A DNA stretch of 64,000 nt from Chondrus crispus (Eukaryota; Rhodophyta; Florideophyceae; Gigartinales; Gigartinaceae): positions 130,739-194,738 of the forward strand of contig NW_005178881.1 in assembly GCF_000350225.1 (NCBI RefSeq), in the 5' to 3' direction. The translations under genes were made by a program, and so were the position numbers. The notes below the pieces were generated by a model. It was not told the DNA's origin. It did no database searches and worked only from the letters and a program-made list of their open reading frames with translations. Of the stretch, positions 41,397-53,648 are shown one piece after another; the first letter of the stretch is position 1; each line of letters begins with the position of its first letter.

Positions 41397-42066
41397 TGTA
41401 GTATAAACACCCCCAACGGAGAGGGGTGTATACTCAGTTCTTGGGGAGACCCTCGAGAGGGAGAAGACAAGGGAAGACGGACACCCACTACGGAACCGGA
41501 GCACGGGCCCGGGTAGCGTGCTAGAGCGGGATCGGGGGAGGACGCGCGCATGCGCGAGCGGATCGACGCCTCGACGCCCCGGTGCGGTACTGGGTAACGA
41601 TCCAGTACCGACGGGCGGAGGTGGATCCGGCTCGTGGGCGTGCGTCGCGCGTCCTGTACCCGCACTCGGTGTCGTCTAACGCGCGCGAAGGCTAAGGCGC
41701 GCTGTTAGAATAAGCGGGGAGTCGGCCCCCGGCGGTCGGTCGTCGACAAGTCCGTCCTTGTCGCCTTTTCCCGCCGCCGGTCCGCTCCATATTTAATGTA
41801 CATAATAACATATCATAATAGTACAGTACCGATGTACTGTAGCGACGTACTGTAGCGGTCGGTCGACACTGTAATACTGTCAGCCATCGGGGCTGACAGT
41901 ACACGTGTGTGTGCGTTCTTCGGTCCCGCGCGTACACGTGTACACGTGCGCCCCCTGTACTTGGGGGTACACGTGGTGGTACTGTAGAGCATCGAGCCCT
42001 ACAGTACCCGATCCGATTCGGAGTTGATCTAATCTAAAATAAAGCCCCCGGGGGGGTTATGCTACA
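41397..42066 (-). repeat. 5' LTR of element B
   Basis: 670 bp, about 98.5% identical to the 3' LTR. It is followed by TSD GTGCG at 42067-42071. Confidence 0.93.
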
Positions 42067-42071
42067 GTGCG

Positions 42072-42460
42072 AAAGCTTGCGCCATCGCTCGCGGACAGGC
42101 CGTCTGTTCCTGTTTCGAGTGCCCTGCCTACGCTTGGGCTCGCGTCGGTAAAACTGCCTGCCGTCGTCACCACCGAGGTTCCTTCCGTCTCGTCGGGGCT
42201 CCCCGTCGTTACAGTGCCATCAGGGCCTGTTCGTATGTCCTAAGATTTTTCAGGAGGCGATCCTGTCGTTTGTTCGTTGGGGAACATCGTGGACAAGCAA
42301 GGTCCTCCCGCTGTGGGCTCTTCATCGGCGTCAGGCCCATCGGGGGTCTGTGATCACGCATCGAACGTGCCGTCCGGCGTTGCGAGCCTGAAGCCGACGC
42401 GCCGGTCTGCTCTGGAGGAGTCTGGAAACGTGAACGTCACTAACGTGAACGTCATTAAGC
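42072..42460 (+). pseudogene. Element C antisense gene, start region
   Basis: Pro/Val/Ser-rich plus-strand coding-like sequence (LPTLGLASVKLPAVVTTEVP) between the B insertion and the solo LTR. Its composition and place match the N-terminal low-complexity part of the B antisense gene. Confidence 0.45.
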
Positions 42461-43129
42461 TGTAGCATAAACACCCCCAGCGATAGGGGTGTATGCACAG
42501 TTCGACCGAGACCCTTGTCGATCCGGAAGACGCGGGTGAAGCGGGACACCAGCTAACGGCACCTGGCAGCGGGCCCGGGTAGCGTGGTAGAGCGGGACCG
42601 GGGAGGACGCCGGTACGCGCGAGCGGTTCGACGCCTCGACGCCCCGACGCGGTACTGGGTAACGATCCAGTACCGACGGGCGGAGGCGGAGCCGGCTCGT
42701 GGGCGTACCGCGCGCGTCCTCAACCCGCGCTCGGTGCCGCTTCTAAGGTAATTAGCGAGCGTTACCTTAGAAATAAGCGGGAAGTCGGACCTTGACGGTC
42801 GGTGGGTGACAAGTCCGTGCTTGTCCTCCTCCACCGCCGCCGGTCCGCTCCATATTTAATGTACATAATAACCTATCATAATAGTACAGTACCGATGTAC
42901 TGTAGCGACGTACTGTAGCGGTCGGTCGACACTGTAATACTGTCAGCCATCGGGGCTGACAGTACACGTGTGTGCGCGCTCTTCGGTCCCGCGCGTACAC
43001 GTGTACATGTGCGCCCCCTGTACTCGGGGGTACACGTGGTGGTCCTGTAGAGCATCGAGCCCTACAGTAACCGATCCGATTCTGAGTTGATCTAATCTAA
43101 AATAATGCCCCAGTGGGGGTTATACTACA
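42461..43129 (-). repeat. Solo LTR (B-like family) inside element C
   Basis: 669 bp, TGTAGCATAAACACC...TACTACA on plus, clearly related to LTR B but diverged. The flanks TAAGC (42456-42460) and TATGC (43130-43134) may be a target duplication with one change. No internal sequence of its own remains, so it arose by LTR-LTR recombination. Confidence 0.75.
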
Positions 43130-43328
43130 TATGCCCGGTGGCCTTATGACGTTGCGCCGTTACGAGTGGTACTGTGCCACGCGAAGTTATTCAGCATTCA
43201 GAAGCTGTCGCGTCCCGGGATATCCGTACACAGGATCCCCCCCGAGCGAGGGCGTCTTGCGGATCGGTTCGGCAACGTCGCTGCTCTGCCGTGCCGATAC
43301 TTCCGCTCAATCGCTACCGAGAGCATGA

Positions 43329-44971
43329 TTGACGTACGAAGAGGAGGAGTTCCTTCGTGTAGACGTGACACTCGAAGATGTCCTTTCCGTGGACAGTCCC
43401 CGTCCTGACCTCCGTCGGTTCCAGAAAATGGAGGGTGGTGGGACATCGTCGTCCATCGTTACGGCCTGGGAAGAATATTTTCGGCAGGGACCCGCGTTTC
43501 AGGTGCCTTTGGAAATTCCGTGCGACCGCGCGTTTGTATTTTCTTACTCCGAGGTGGAGTACGTTGACCGAGCCGCTCGGTTCCTTTTCGGGACTGTCGA
43601 CCCGTCGGATACAGAGATGCCGCTTCCTTTGGTCAAGCCTCTGTATACGTACCCAGTTCCGAGCTCAGAAGGTCTTCGTCCAGTGGTAACGAAAGCCACC
43701 GCGGGCTAAATGGGCCTCACTGGCCGCGTGTTGTGGCCATCCGACTGGCTCGTTCATCGCCGGAGCGGATTGCATGAGTCTCGAGTGACTCCGTCGTCGG
43801 AGTTGGCGATTGGTCTGACCAAGATAGATTTCGCGGAGCTCCCTCCGGTCGTTTGGCAGTCTATGCCACCGGCAGGGGTGCCCGTACTCTGTCCCCTCGT
43901 TTTAAGGTACTTCGGCTATGCAGCGAACGACCGCCGGCACCCGTATCTTTCTCGCCTCGAGCGAGTCGTGACCTTCGAGTGGTCCGTTAACGTTGCATGT
44001 GCGATCATGCAGCAAGCTCTCGGTGAGCGTCGAACCTTCCTCGTCTCAGACGGCGTACTTAATGCACTCCGTTCGGTCGTGGCGGGCGCGCCTCGTCTGG
44101 CAGCCCCGCTTGTTGGTCGTGGCACTCCACGAATGTGGTCGTTCTCAGAAGCCCTGGGACTTATGGAACACGTCCGTAGTGCACCAGAAGCACTTTTCGT
44201 CGTATGGGAGGATTTTTCGACAGGTGTCGAATCGTCGTACGTGTAGTATCACGCTGCGTCAGACTCCTTCCGTCGAGAGTACAGAAACAACCCAAGCTTA
44301 GGACGTCGAGGGCGTTTGGGACTGGGTCACAAGAGGGACTACAGTCACGTTGCCGGAGAAGTTGCTTCTCTCCCAGCACTGTCTGGGGCATCTCTGGATC
44401 CTCCAGTCGTTGACGCAAGGGCCATCGTCGAGTCTGATATTACCAGGGACGACCTGGTTCGTTTGCTGAAAGCGGTCGAAGCGTTAGGCCAAAGGGCCTA
44501 CAGGTCTTGGAATGTCGGCCCGATGATCGAGACGTTAGCTCGCTGGTACCTCGTTCGTACAGCAGAGCTTCGTGAGATGAAGTGGGACCTTCGTGGTGCC
44601 CTTCCGAGGCCAAGGTGGCTACGGAGCGTGCAGATCGAGCTGCGAGTACAGTAGAAGACTTGCGTACCTCTCTTCGTGAAGTTCGCGCAGAGCGCGATCG
44701 TTATCATCAGTCACATGACACCCTCTGGCGTTCCCAAGGGTATGGAAATGCTCGTCATGGACATGACTCGTTAGTTGGTTCGAGCGCCACGAATGCGCGC
44801 GCGCCCGTTCCGAGTATTCCGGATCCTTATTCTTCGGCTCCGCGTGATGGATACGAGACGGCGTATCGCGCACCGACGCGAGATATTGAGGGCGGTCCTC
44901 CTCGTGTTTCATCGGGAGACGAGGATGCGTATTACCGAGACCGAACTGCAGGTCACTATGCCCGTCGTTAA
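43329..44971 (+). pseudogene. Antisense accessory gene of element C, main part
   Basis: Plus-strand coding sequence homologous to 30161-32383 of B. LRVDVTLEDVLSVDSPRPDL matches ARVGVTVGEILASPSLRPDL; SEVEYVDRAARFLFG matches MEEVMYVDRMAAYLSG; VLRYFGYAANDRRHPY, then FEWSVNVACAIM and GERRTFL, match the YVLKHFGYAAVDPSHPAR block; and VRAERDRYHQSHDTL matches the coiled coil. Its 5' part is separated by the solo LTR. It is broken. Confidence 0.7.
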
Positions 44972-45645
44972 TTCGTCGTTGGAACTTGTTTCATTGTGCC
45001 CGGTGGCACTGGTGCATGGCCCTTCGGGTCTCGTGTCGCAGAATATGATGCATTGCTAAAATTCTGGTTAGTCTTACAATAAAACAAATTGTTCTTTTGA
45101 CATCGTGTTGTTCTTCGACCAACCCTGAATTAATTGTTCATCGCGCGTGGACCGTGCCACCTCGAAGAGCTTGAAACTCTCCAACGTTGCCACTGCAGCG
45201 TGCAGTTCTGGGCCCCCTCCTCAAGCGTGAGGTCCCAGTCACGCCAATCGTGACCGTGTCTTTTGGCTTTAAGGGATTCGCGTATTGCGAAGGAGGCGTT
45301 GTCGATAACGACTGACGAGTTCTTCGGGGACATGGGTACGTTTAGTCCATGTGGGTTCTGCGTATCCATTTCATTTGACGAGAAATTCCACATTTCCGTC
45401 TCGAGTACGGTGGTCCAGGAGGCGATCCACCGTATACGTAGGTCCTTCGTGAAACTTCTGAGCAAAGTCTGCGGCAGATGCGTGAGGCACTTCGTTTGAT
45501 CCTGGAGGATGTGCCTCTGCATTCGAATTTTCCGCCGTAGGCTCTGTCGCTGATTCGGCAGCGTTTGTACGAGCGCCTATCTGGGGCGGCGAAAAGACGC
45601 ATCTGTCCGCGGAGACACGTTCAGTTACACCGTTCCGATCGATTG
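44972..45645. other. Interval of element C between antisense gene and pol
   Basis: Contains AATAAAAC (about 45080) downstream of the antisense frame, a possible polyadenylation signal on plus, and the internal polypurine tract (45211-45225). Remnants of the chromodomain end of pol may lie at 45260-45600 on minus. Confidence 0.45.
45211..45225 (-). other. Internal polypurine tract after pol of element C
   Basis: On minus CTTGAGGAGGGGGCC, the same as the tract after pol in B and close to the one at C's own 3' LTR (28719-28735). Confidence 0.7.
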
Positions 45646-48600
45646 TTAGAGTCCTTTGTCCTGTCGCAGGACCTTGTACGGCCCCTCGGCAGGGGACTGC
45701 AGCTTGCCGGGTTTTGTCGCCCCGTCCGTAGAGTCTAGGAAGACAAAATCTCCAGCTCTTATCTTTGACTTGACGCGGCGTACTCGCTTGTCAAAGTCTC
45801 GTTTATAACGCCCTTGCGTTTGTTGCAGGCTTTTGTATGCCTTTTGGATAGACACGTCCAAACGTTTTCTGAAATCGTCGCGAGCGGTCGCTACCGGCGT
45901 AGAACGTCGTCGCACAGAGTGATGCAAAGAGAACTCTGGCGGAGGTCGCGTTAACACTAAATCGGAAGGGGTTGTCCTTGTAGATCTGTGCAGGTGACAG
46001 TTGTAAGCGTACGTTAACGCTCCGGCGTAAACATCCCAGTCGTTCTGGTGCTCGTTCACGTAATTTCGTGGCATAGCCACGATAGTACGGTTGTACCGCT
46101 CGGTCTGTCCGTTCGTTTGTGGATGGTAAGCTGAGGTAAAGAGGTTTGTTACCCCAAAAACTTCACAAACGGACCGGAAGAATCGGGCAGAGAATTGCGG
46201 ACCGTTGTCCGACAGTAGTGTTTTTGGCACTCCGTATTTGAATACCCAGGCCTCGCAAAAGGCAACGGCCACGACATCGGCGGTGACGCTTCGTAACGCA
46301 ACGACCTGCGTAAATTTCGTGAAACGATCCGTAATCACAAGAAGGTATTTGCGTCCCTTCTTGGATTTCGGTAGAGGTCCAAGTATATTAATACCGATAG
46401 ACTCTAGCGGTGCCGTTGCCGGAAACAGCTTGAGGCGGTTGAGCCTCTTACGCAACCGAACGCGGTTCTTCGCGGAATGTCGACAGTTCCGTACTGTCGC
46501 CGCGACGTCAACAGCCATGTGTGGCCAGTAGTACGTTCATCTTAGGATGTAGTACATCCTGTTTTGTCCTGGATGTCCTGCGACAACGGAGTCGTGAGTT
46601 AGCGATAAGATCCGAGCTCTTAACGTTTTAGGTACAACGATTTGCACGATATGACGTTCGTACGGGTGCTTGCGCTTGAGCAGCCAGTCCGTATCCTCGA
46701 AAAAGTGCGAGTCGCGTTTTCTGTCCTGTCGAGACAGAACCGTCTGACAAAAGTCATCAGCTCGTTGTTCTTCACCCAGCTCGTCGAAGGAGAGAGGAGC
46801 GGGCAGTGCATAGTTTGGGCGGTTGTTGGACAGCGCCTCCTGGTCGTCAGGAAGGCCGAAGTCATCGAGTTCTACGTCGTCCATCTCGTCGGACTCGTCG
46901 TCCTCGTGCGGCCAAACGACTGGTTCCGTAGCGTCAAGGGGAGCTCCGTTCGTAGAGAGTGCTCCAGTGCGCGTCGTAACGAAAACCGTTTCCGTTTCGT
47001 GATCTCACTTCGGAGTGCATCGATGCTCCGTTAATTCATTCTAAACATCCTGAACCGTCGTCAGAAGGGAAACGTCACGTTCGAAGGTCGGTACATCGTC
47101 GTCAATCTCGGGTTGGTTTCCCCTATTTAGGGCAACCAATCGTGAGAGCGCGTCCGGAACTTGGTGCACTCGTCCCGGGCGATATTTGATCGTGAAGTCG
47201 AACTCAGCTAGGCGAAGTCTCCATCTTGTTAGTCTCCCAGAGGACTCCGTTAACGTCATGAGCAATCGTAGGGCATCATGATCGGTTCGAACCGTAAAGT
47301 GCGTACCTTCGATATACGGCCGCAACGATGTGATTGCCCACACAACAGCGTAACATTCACGCTCGGTAGCGGAATAGTTTCGTTCGCTTTCGTCAAGGGC
47401 AAAAGACCAGTAGCCGACTGCATGCCAACTACCAGGATCGTCCTGTTGTTGTAGAAGCGTACAGCCGAGCTTGTAAGCGGAGGCATCAGTATCGATGACG
47501 TATGGCTTACCCAACCATGGCAAAGCCAACACGGGGGGCGAGACCATTCTATTTTTCAGCTCTTCGAATGCCTTCACTCGGTCATCTGTTAACAGATGAC
47601 GCAGACGTGGATTTGGATAGCCCAATTGGGCTATCCCAATCCACGTCTGCGTGCTTACGCGTCATTTCCGTCAAAGGTTTTGCAACTTTCGAAAATCCCT
47701 GAACGAAATGTCGATACACGTTGCAGGCTCCCAAGAAGGAACGGACCTGAGTGAGGGTTCGAGGGAACTCGGCAGACGCGAATGCAGACGGCGCATCCTC
47801 GGCGACTTGTAGCTTACCAGGAGTTATAACGTGCCGAAGGTATCGTACCTTACGTTGGAAGAAGGCGCACTTCTTCAGCTTCAGCGAGATTCCCGCTGAT
47901 CGTAGCAGCGAAAGGACGGTATCGAGGTGCTGTACGTGCTGTTCCATGGTACGAGAGAGCACGATTACATCGTCAAGGTAAACGAGGCAAATTTTCCAAC
48001 GTACGCCAGACAGTAATATGTCTAGCGCTCCCTGAAACGTCGCCGGGGCGTTCCGTAGGCCGAAAGGCATCCGTAAATATCGGAACGTACCGAGATAGCT
48101 CGTAAACGTAGTCTTGTCACGATCTTCTGGAGCAACCGGAATTTGCCAATATCCCGAGTTGCAGTCCAATGTGGAAAACATCTTAGCGTCTCCAAGGGAG
48201 TCGATACAATCGTCCATGCGCGGTAGGGGATAAGCGTCCCCTAACGTTTTCGTGTTCAGGCGTCTGTAGTCGACGCAGAAACGAAGTGACCCGTCCTTCT
48301 TTGGGACGAGCGCTACGGGAGAAGCCCACTCAGAGGTCGCGGGTTCGATAACCCCAGCATTGAGCATCTTCTCAATTTCTTCTGCGAGCTTCGTACGCAT
48401 CGCAGGTCCTTGGCGATACGGCATTGAACGTAGGGGTTTCGTATCCTTCTCGAGCTCAATGCGATGTTCTGTCGCCGAGATGGTACCAAGATTGCCATCC
48501 CACATCGACGAGTGCTTCCGTAGCACAGCCATAATTTCGACTCGTAAGGGTTCGTCCGTAATGTGGCTGAGACTAACGTGAGATTCCCAGTCTTCTGTAA

Positions 48601-49894
48601 CCTTCTCCTTCGTAGAACATCTATGTTCTGCTGCAGGGTCCGATACCCTTTCGTAGGTCGACCCCTCATTGGTTGAGGTTGTCTCTGGGATTGCCGAGAT
48701 ATTGAGAACTCGGCCCATTTCCTCAGCGACTGGTCGCTCTGGCGTAAAGATAGCGACTGGGTTGCGCTTCGCATACCCAATGATGGTATTCTTAGGAAGC
48801 CTCCGTCGCTTTCGGGAGAAATTCACAACGATGACTTCAAACGGACGGCTGGGGAGTACATCCGCCACCCCGTTCGTTAGTCGTACATCATGACGGTGTT
48901 GCAATGAAGGCTTAGGGTCAAGAAAGACAAGTTCTAAACCCTTCGTAGTGACCCTCACTCCGAGTTGTGACATAGCCGGGATCGAAATCCATTTGGCCAG
49001 ACGGATGGGTTGGGCGCCAGTTTCACGACCGTTGTCGTTCCGTGTAAGTCGGGATGGCTTGGTAGTCGTGTCGCCGTGAGTAGAATCGACGCCTTTTGCG
49101 TCTATAATGGCGACGCCTCGTCCACGAAGTAATTCAAGGCATTGCTTGTCGATGTCAATTCGTTTGACGTGCGCGTCGATGAAAGACGTCCCTAGGAGGA
49201 CTTCTACAGCGAGAGAATCGGCCACCACGAAGGGTAGTCGATACGTGACGTTACCGAGTCGTACAGCGAGACGGACGACTGCGGTAAGCTTCAGCGGGCT
49301 CAGCCCAGATTCAAGGCTTGAATCTACTCCTGCCAATCTTGGCAACGAGGTGTTCGGTATTTGATACGTTCGCCAGTTCGGAGGGAGACAGTCCCTACGC
49401 ACGAGATTGTATCCTGAACAGGTATCAATCGCAATTCGATACGGCTTTAAGGCGTTGGTGGCGGTACCAATCGAACCGTAGACGGTATACAGCTTCGAGG
49501 AAAGCAAGCACACCACCCCGTCTACAACTCGGGGATCTCCCTTCGCGAGGTAATCACCTGGACGAGGACGTTTTCGTCTCGTTTTTCTTTTCTCTCGGGG
49601 CCTTGCCGCTCTCGATCTCGGTCGATATTGTTTGTCCATGACAGAATCTGTTTGCGCCCCGGCGCAATCTTTGGAAGGATCTGGTTCGCCAGGTCGTAGA
49701 GTTCCATCGGTCACGAGGTACCCCTCGTCAGGTTGCACGGCGGCTAGCGGCGCAGAGTTATCAGGGTTGATATCGCGGGAACTCTGAACGACTTTGCCTC
49801 CCTGCTCGTTGGGCTTTTCGCGCTGCCCGTCGTCTTGGTGCACGTTTGGAGATAAGGAAACAGGTGAATCTTGCAACGTTGCAAACGAGACCAC
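45646..49894 (-). pseudogene. Protease, RT, RNase H and integrase of element C
   Basis: Recognisable parts, 5' to 3' on minus: protease (PFVVADSLAVEVLLGTSFID), RT (SLRFCVDYRRLNTKT, FSTLDCNSGYWQIP, VYLDDVIVLSRTM), RNase H (VIDTDASAYKLGCTLL, VPDALSRL), and integrase (ESIGINILGPLPKS, LLSDNGPQFSARFF, QTERYNRTI). It is closely related to element B. Broken in several places. Confidence 0.88.
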
Positions 49895-49944
49895 CTTTAC
49901 TCTTTTCCCGAAGGCCTACTCTCATCGGAGGTATCTGGGCGACT

Positions 49945-52202
49945 TTAGGTATTCCTATTCGGGGGATTCTCTTGTTCCGCTCGTGCGGTGTCGAGCCTCT
50001 CTCCGTCCAAACGCGCCACGTCGGCTGGCACGAGCATTACCGGTTCTTCATTCGCGCGTGTCGCGAAGTCAGAGGTGACGAGATCGCGCAGGTACATCAT
50101 TGCTCCTTGCACGTCGTTCTGCGTAGGACGACGAACTTCAAGATTTGTTTGCCCACCACGACGGGGGTAATTCGTATCGGACGAACGATAGCCTTGATCG
50201 GGTCTTCGGAGGACTGTTTTGCTTGGTTCACGGAAACCAACTTGTCGCTGACGGCCTCTGTTACCCGCTTGGCGGAAGCGGTCGTCTGGGAGCTGCCTGA
50301 GCAGGTTCCGCATATGAGGCCTCGTCTCCAGCTGATACTCGTAGTTACGGTATGCGGAGTAGAGTTGCTGCTCTTTCGTCAGAAAGGGGCACGTGTAGAG
50401 GGTGTGTCCCACGATGCGGCAGAGACAGCAACGATGGTACGGGAATTGGGCGGCACGATCGATTGTGCCAGCTTCACCTGTTCCTCCGTTAGAGCGGGAA
50501 CGTGAGAAGGAATAAAACGCTCGATGCGCTTCGTGATATCCACTTCCGCTGTGTTTGTTGGATCTTCCGCCGACCTGGCGGTGTTAAACGTATGGGAACT
50601 TGTCGATTCGGCGACAGCTCGTCCGGGCTTGATTAATACGGGATCAAACTGTGCGCCCGGTGGCGCATCGAGTAAGCCAGCATTCCCACCCACGAGATTG
50701 CTTGGGGCTTCTTGTCCTGTGAGATACAACGTCGAGCCAGAAGATGAAGGCGTCCTCGGTGGGCGTACTCGAGGCGTCCGTTGCGCGTTCGCTCCGATGT
50801 CGGGTAAAGCTTTTCCCGAACGGGCTCGGTAGGTATTACCCTCCGCGAGCGCGATGCAGCGAACAGCGGCAAGGTCGTTTCGTTCGCCAAACGGAAGGCG
50901 ATAAGCGGTCTCGGTTACTACATCCCTCGTTTCGACAGCCAATCCGCGGATAAAGTATTTCACGAGCGCGGCGTCGGAGAAAACGGCGGTACAGGAGTAC
51001 GCGAGATCTTCGAGTCGATCTGCGAACACGTTTTCGTTTTCATGCGGAAGTTGACGAATCCTAGCGACCTTTTCGTAGGCATCGTTGAGAACGTCGTCCG
51101 TAAGATAACGGCGGATCAGCAGGTTCACCAACCCAGGCCACGAAATTGACCCAGCGCTCCGTAGCGAACCGGATCGTAACGCCGTCATCGTGTAAGAAGT
51201 GTACAGGCGTTCCGCGTCACGCTCCAAGAAATGAGCAATGACTCGTACAGCTACGCCCTCGTTGAGGCGCTGTGTGTTAAAGGTGATGCTGATGTCCTTG
51301 AGAAAAGACAGCAGCGTTGTCGGGGAGGAGCCATCGAAGGTCTTCATCGTAGGCCGTATGCCTTGGCAGCGCCTCACGTATTTGCCAATTCGTCCTGCAT
51401 CGTACTCTGAGACGAGAATAGAAGTATCGTCGAGACGATAGAGTCGATAGTCGACAACGTGGGTGAACTCTTGAAGTAAGGTCTTCGTGGGCTCGATCCC
51501 AGGCTCAAGAGGTCCAAAATGACCGAAGGGCGTCACAGCGAGTGGCGGTGAAGGCGTTTCCGGTCGGTATGGAATCTTGTGGGACACAAACGAAGGGCCT
51601 GTGGCCCGTGCTTCACGAGCGTGAGCTTCACGACGAAGCCCATTCCGTTCCAGACGATCGGAACCTGTAGGAAGAGCGTCATAAGGGCGCATCAAAACAA
51701 GACTTGGTCGAGACACTTCGCGAGCGTTCGCGTACGTTCAGGATATATCCGATCCTTTCTCTCGCAGCCGATTCGCGCGGCCTCGTTGCTGATTCACTTG
51801 AGCGGCTAGGCGCGAGAACGCGCCCATCTGCTCGGCGGTCACGTCAGTTGACCTATCGGGGATAAGGCTCTCGCAAAGGACGAGTCGAGATTCGATCGTA
51901 TCGACGTGAGCTCGGAGGCTCTCAAGTCCTTGCGTGAAAGATTGGTATCGACCCAACATTAGGTCACGAAGATTGTCTCGGCAATGCTCGTAGACATCAT
52001 CATAGACGTCGCTACGAAGCGCTTCCCGTATATCCTCGAGGTTTCGAAGCATCCTCTCGTACGAATTCATGTCGGGAGCACCTTGAGTTGGGCGAAAGTC
52101 GGAAGCATGTTCAACGACTCCGCTCGGTTCAACCGGCGGTGGGATCGGAGCGGACGGTTCCGCGGCTTCGGAACCAGCGAGGGAACGATGAGGCGAACTC
52201 AT
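49945..52202 (-). pseudogene. Gag of element C
   Basis: From ATG at 52202 (MSSPHRSLAGSEAAEPSAPI). A coiled-coil N-terminus is followed by the capsid-like region RGIRPTMKTFDGSSPTTLLS and VRVIAHFLERDAERLYTSYT, with the NYEYQMETRP-like NYEYQLETRPHMRNLLRQ at the C-terminal side. The layout is the same as in element B. Confidence 0.8.
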
Positions 52203-52263
52203 ATCGACGAGGCGACGGTTGCCAACGATATTTCTTTGCGCAGCAAACGTAGCGTGCGCTCAC

Positions 52264-52281
52264 ACTTCTAGGTCGGGAGAC
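52264..52281 (-). other. Primer-binding site of element C
   Basis: On minus TGGTCTCCCGACCTAGAA, one base inside the 5' LTR, identical to A and B although the LTRs themselves are unrelated or distant. Confidence 0.75.
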
Positions 52282-52282
52282 C

Positions 52283-52997
52283 AGTGTAGTAGAACGTGCC
52301 GCGCTCGACCGGCTTCGGGTAGCGGGAGCTGCGACACGTCGTACTGTAGTTCGAGGCGTGCGAGACGCGACGAGTGCCGTGCACACGTGTAGTAAGAACC
52401 ACAAAACAAGACAGAAGGGAGTTCGGTAGCTGGTTGGTAGAGGTTTTGGTAGAACGGTGTGGGTTCGACACAACGATGCCACGAAAGGCAGATCGACGTC
52501 CTCGACGTGGTAACTCGACGCCGTGCGGAGGCGACGCCGTCACGGAGGATGAATCCGGGCGGTATGCCGAGCGCTCGTCGTGCGTTACCCCTGCGGTGGA
52601 GTACTTTTCGTTGTACTCGATGTACAAAAAGGGAAGACGAAAACGTAGTCAGGCGAAAGACTTAGGCACAAAACCAAGGGACAAAGGGGTCGGCCCTCGA
52701 GATGATGCCACTGCGTTGATCGATCCCCGACCTTACAGTGCCAGACTGTAACGGTACGACTACACGTCGGGCAGTAACGGTCCTGCACTTGGGCGCCAGC
52801 GAGGTACGCCGGTATCATACATTAGACGGTATGATTCGAGTACAGTACGTACACGGACGCGAATTGCGCTGCCCAACTTACCGGGCGATAAGGTAATTAC
52901 CTTTCGAATTGGGAATTAACCAATGCGGTCCTTGTCATACACCATTGGGTGTTCGAGTACAGTATGTACACTAGTGGACACTGGGCGATATACCACA
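52283..52997 (-). repeat. 5' LTR of element C
   Basis: 715 bp, TGTAGTAGAACG...ATATACCACA on plus. It pairs with 27954-28718 and is followed by TSD CTTTC at 52998-53002. Confidence 0.9.
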
Positions 52998-53002
52998 CTT
53001 TC

Positions 53003-53648
53003 GGATTTGTGAACCCTTCGGAAAAGTGCCTCAGTTGGGAAATATAATTACAGCTAATCGAGCTGTTTACGGACAGATTGTATAAGGCATCACATAAACG
53101 GCCACCATTACGTGAATCCATGTCCCAGGACGCGATCTCCCGAGATTACGACGGTAATGTCGCATTAACCAGGCACCAACAAAACTGCGTGTCGTTACAA
53201 TCAAGTGATAGCGCGCACACACGGACCGCCAGTACGATCTAGTGTCTATCGAACCGTTGGTCCTCATGTGAGGACAAATGATATTCTATTTTTCCTAGAC
53301 GAAGAAACTCAGGATTTCATTTCTGTGGTTTGAAATCAGAGGGCCATCACCACAGGTAAAGCATTGTGTCGTCAATTCCAGCGAAAGCTAGCTCGTTAAC
53401 GTACATAAAGGTGTTCAAAAGAAAAAGTCCTCTTACAGAAAGCATTTTTCTTAAAGCTAAATTTATGCCAGTAGCATAGACAAATTGCGTTTAGGCCTTT
53501 CTATTCAGTTCTAAGAGTGGGCGCTTCCTGAAACTATTGTTGTGCAGTACTCATTTTTGACACATTTCTCAAAATCTAGAAATGTGCTCCCGTTTCACCC
53601 CTGAAACTCGTGTGCACAAATGCCTCCCCTGACTGACGAGCAGTAATT
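53003..53648. other. AT-rich flank, no gene recognised
   Basis: The right flank of element C. Short frames on minus without recognisable content. Confidence 0.35.

Larger units (their letters stand above)
29235..42066 (-). mobile_element. Ty3/gypsy LTR retrotransposon B with antisense gene, nearly whole
   Basis: 12.8 kb, with two 670-bp LTRs that differ at only about ten positions, TSD GTGCG, a primer-binding site, and gag, protease, RT, RNase H, integrase and chromodomain on minus. A 740-codon antisense frame on plus lies between pol and the 3' LTR. It looks almost whole, with only a few breaks (my estimate two to five). It sits inside element C, near the start of C's antisense frame, so it is younger than C. 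Confidence 0.92.
27954..52997 (-). mobile_element. Ty3/gypsy LTR retrotransposon C, containing nested element B and a solo LTR
   Basis: Gag-pol lies on minus. The 5' LTR is at 52283-52997 and the 3' LTR at 27954-28718; they are about 98% alike apart from one extra segment in the left copy. The own sequence of C is interrupted by B (29235-42066) and by a solo LTR (42461-43129). Without these it is about 11.5 kb. Gag, protease, RT, RNase H and integrase are recognisable, and an antisense frame lies between pol and the 3' LTR. It is broken, with on the order of ten breaks. Pol is a clear relative of element B. Confidence 0.88.
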
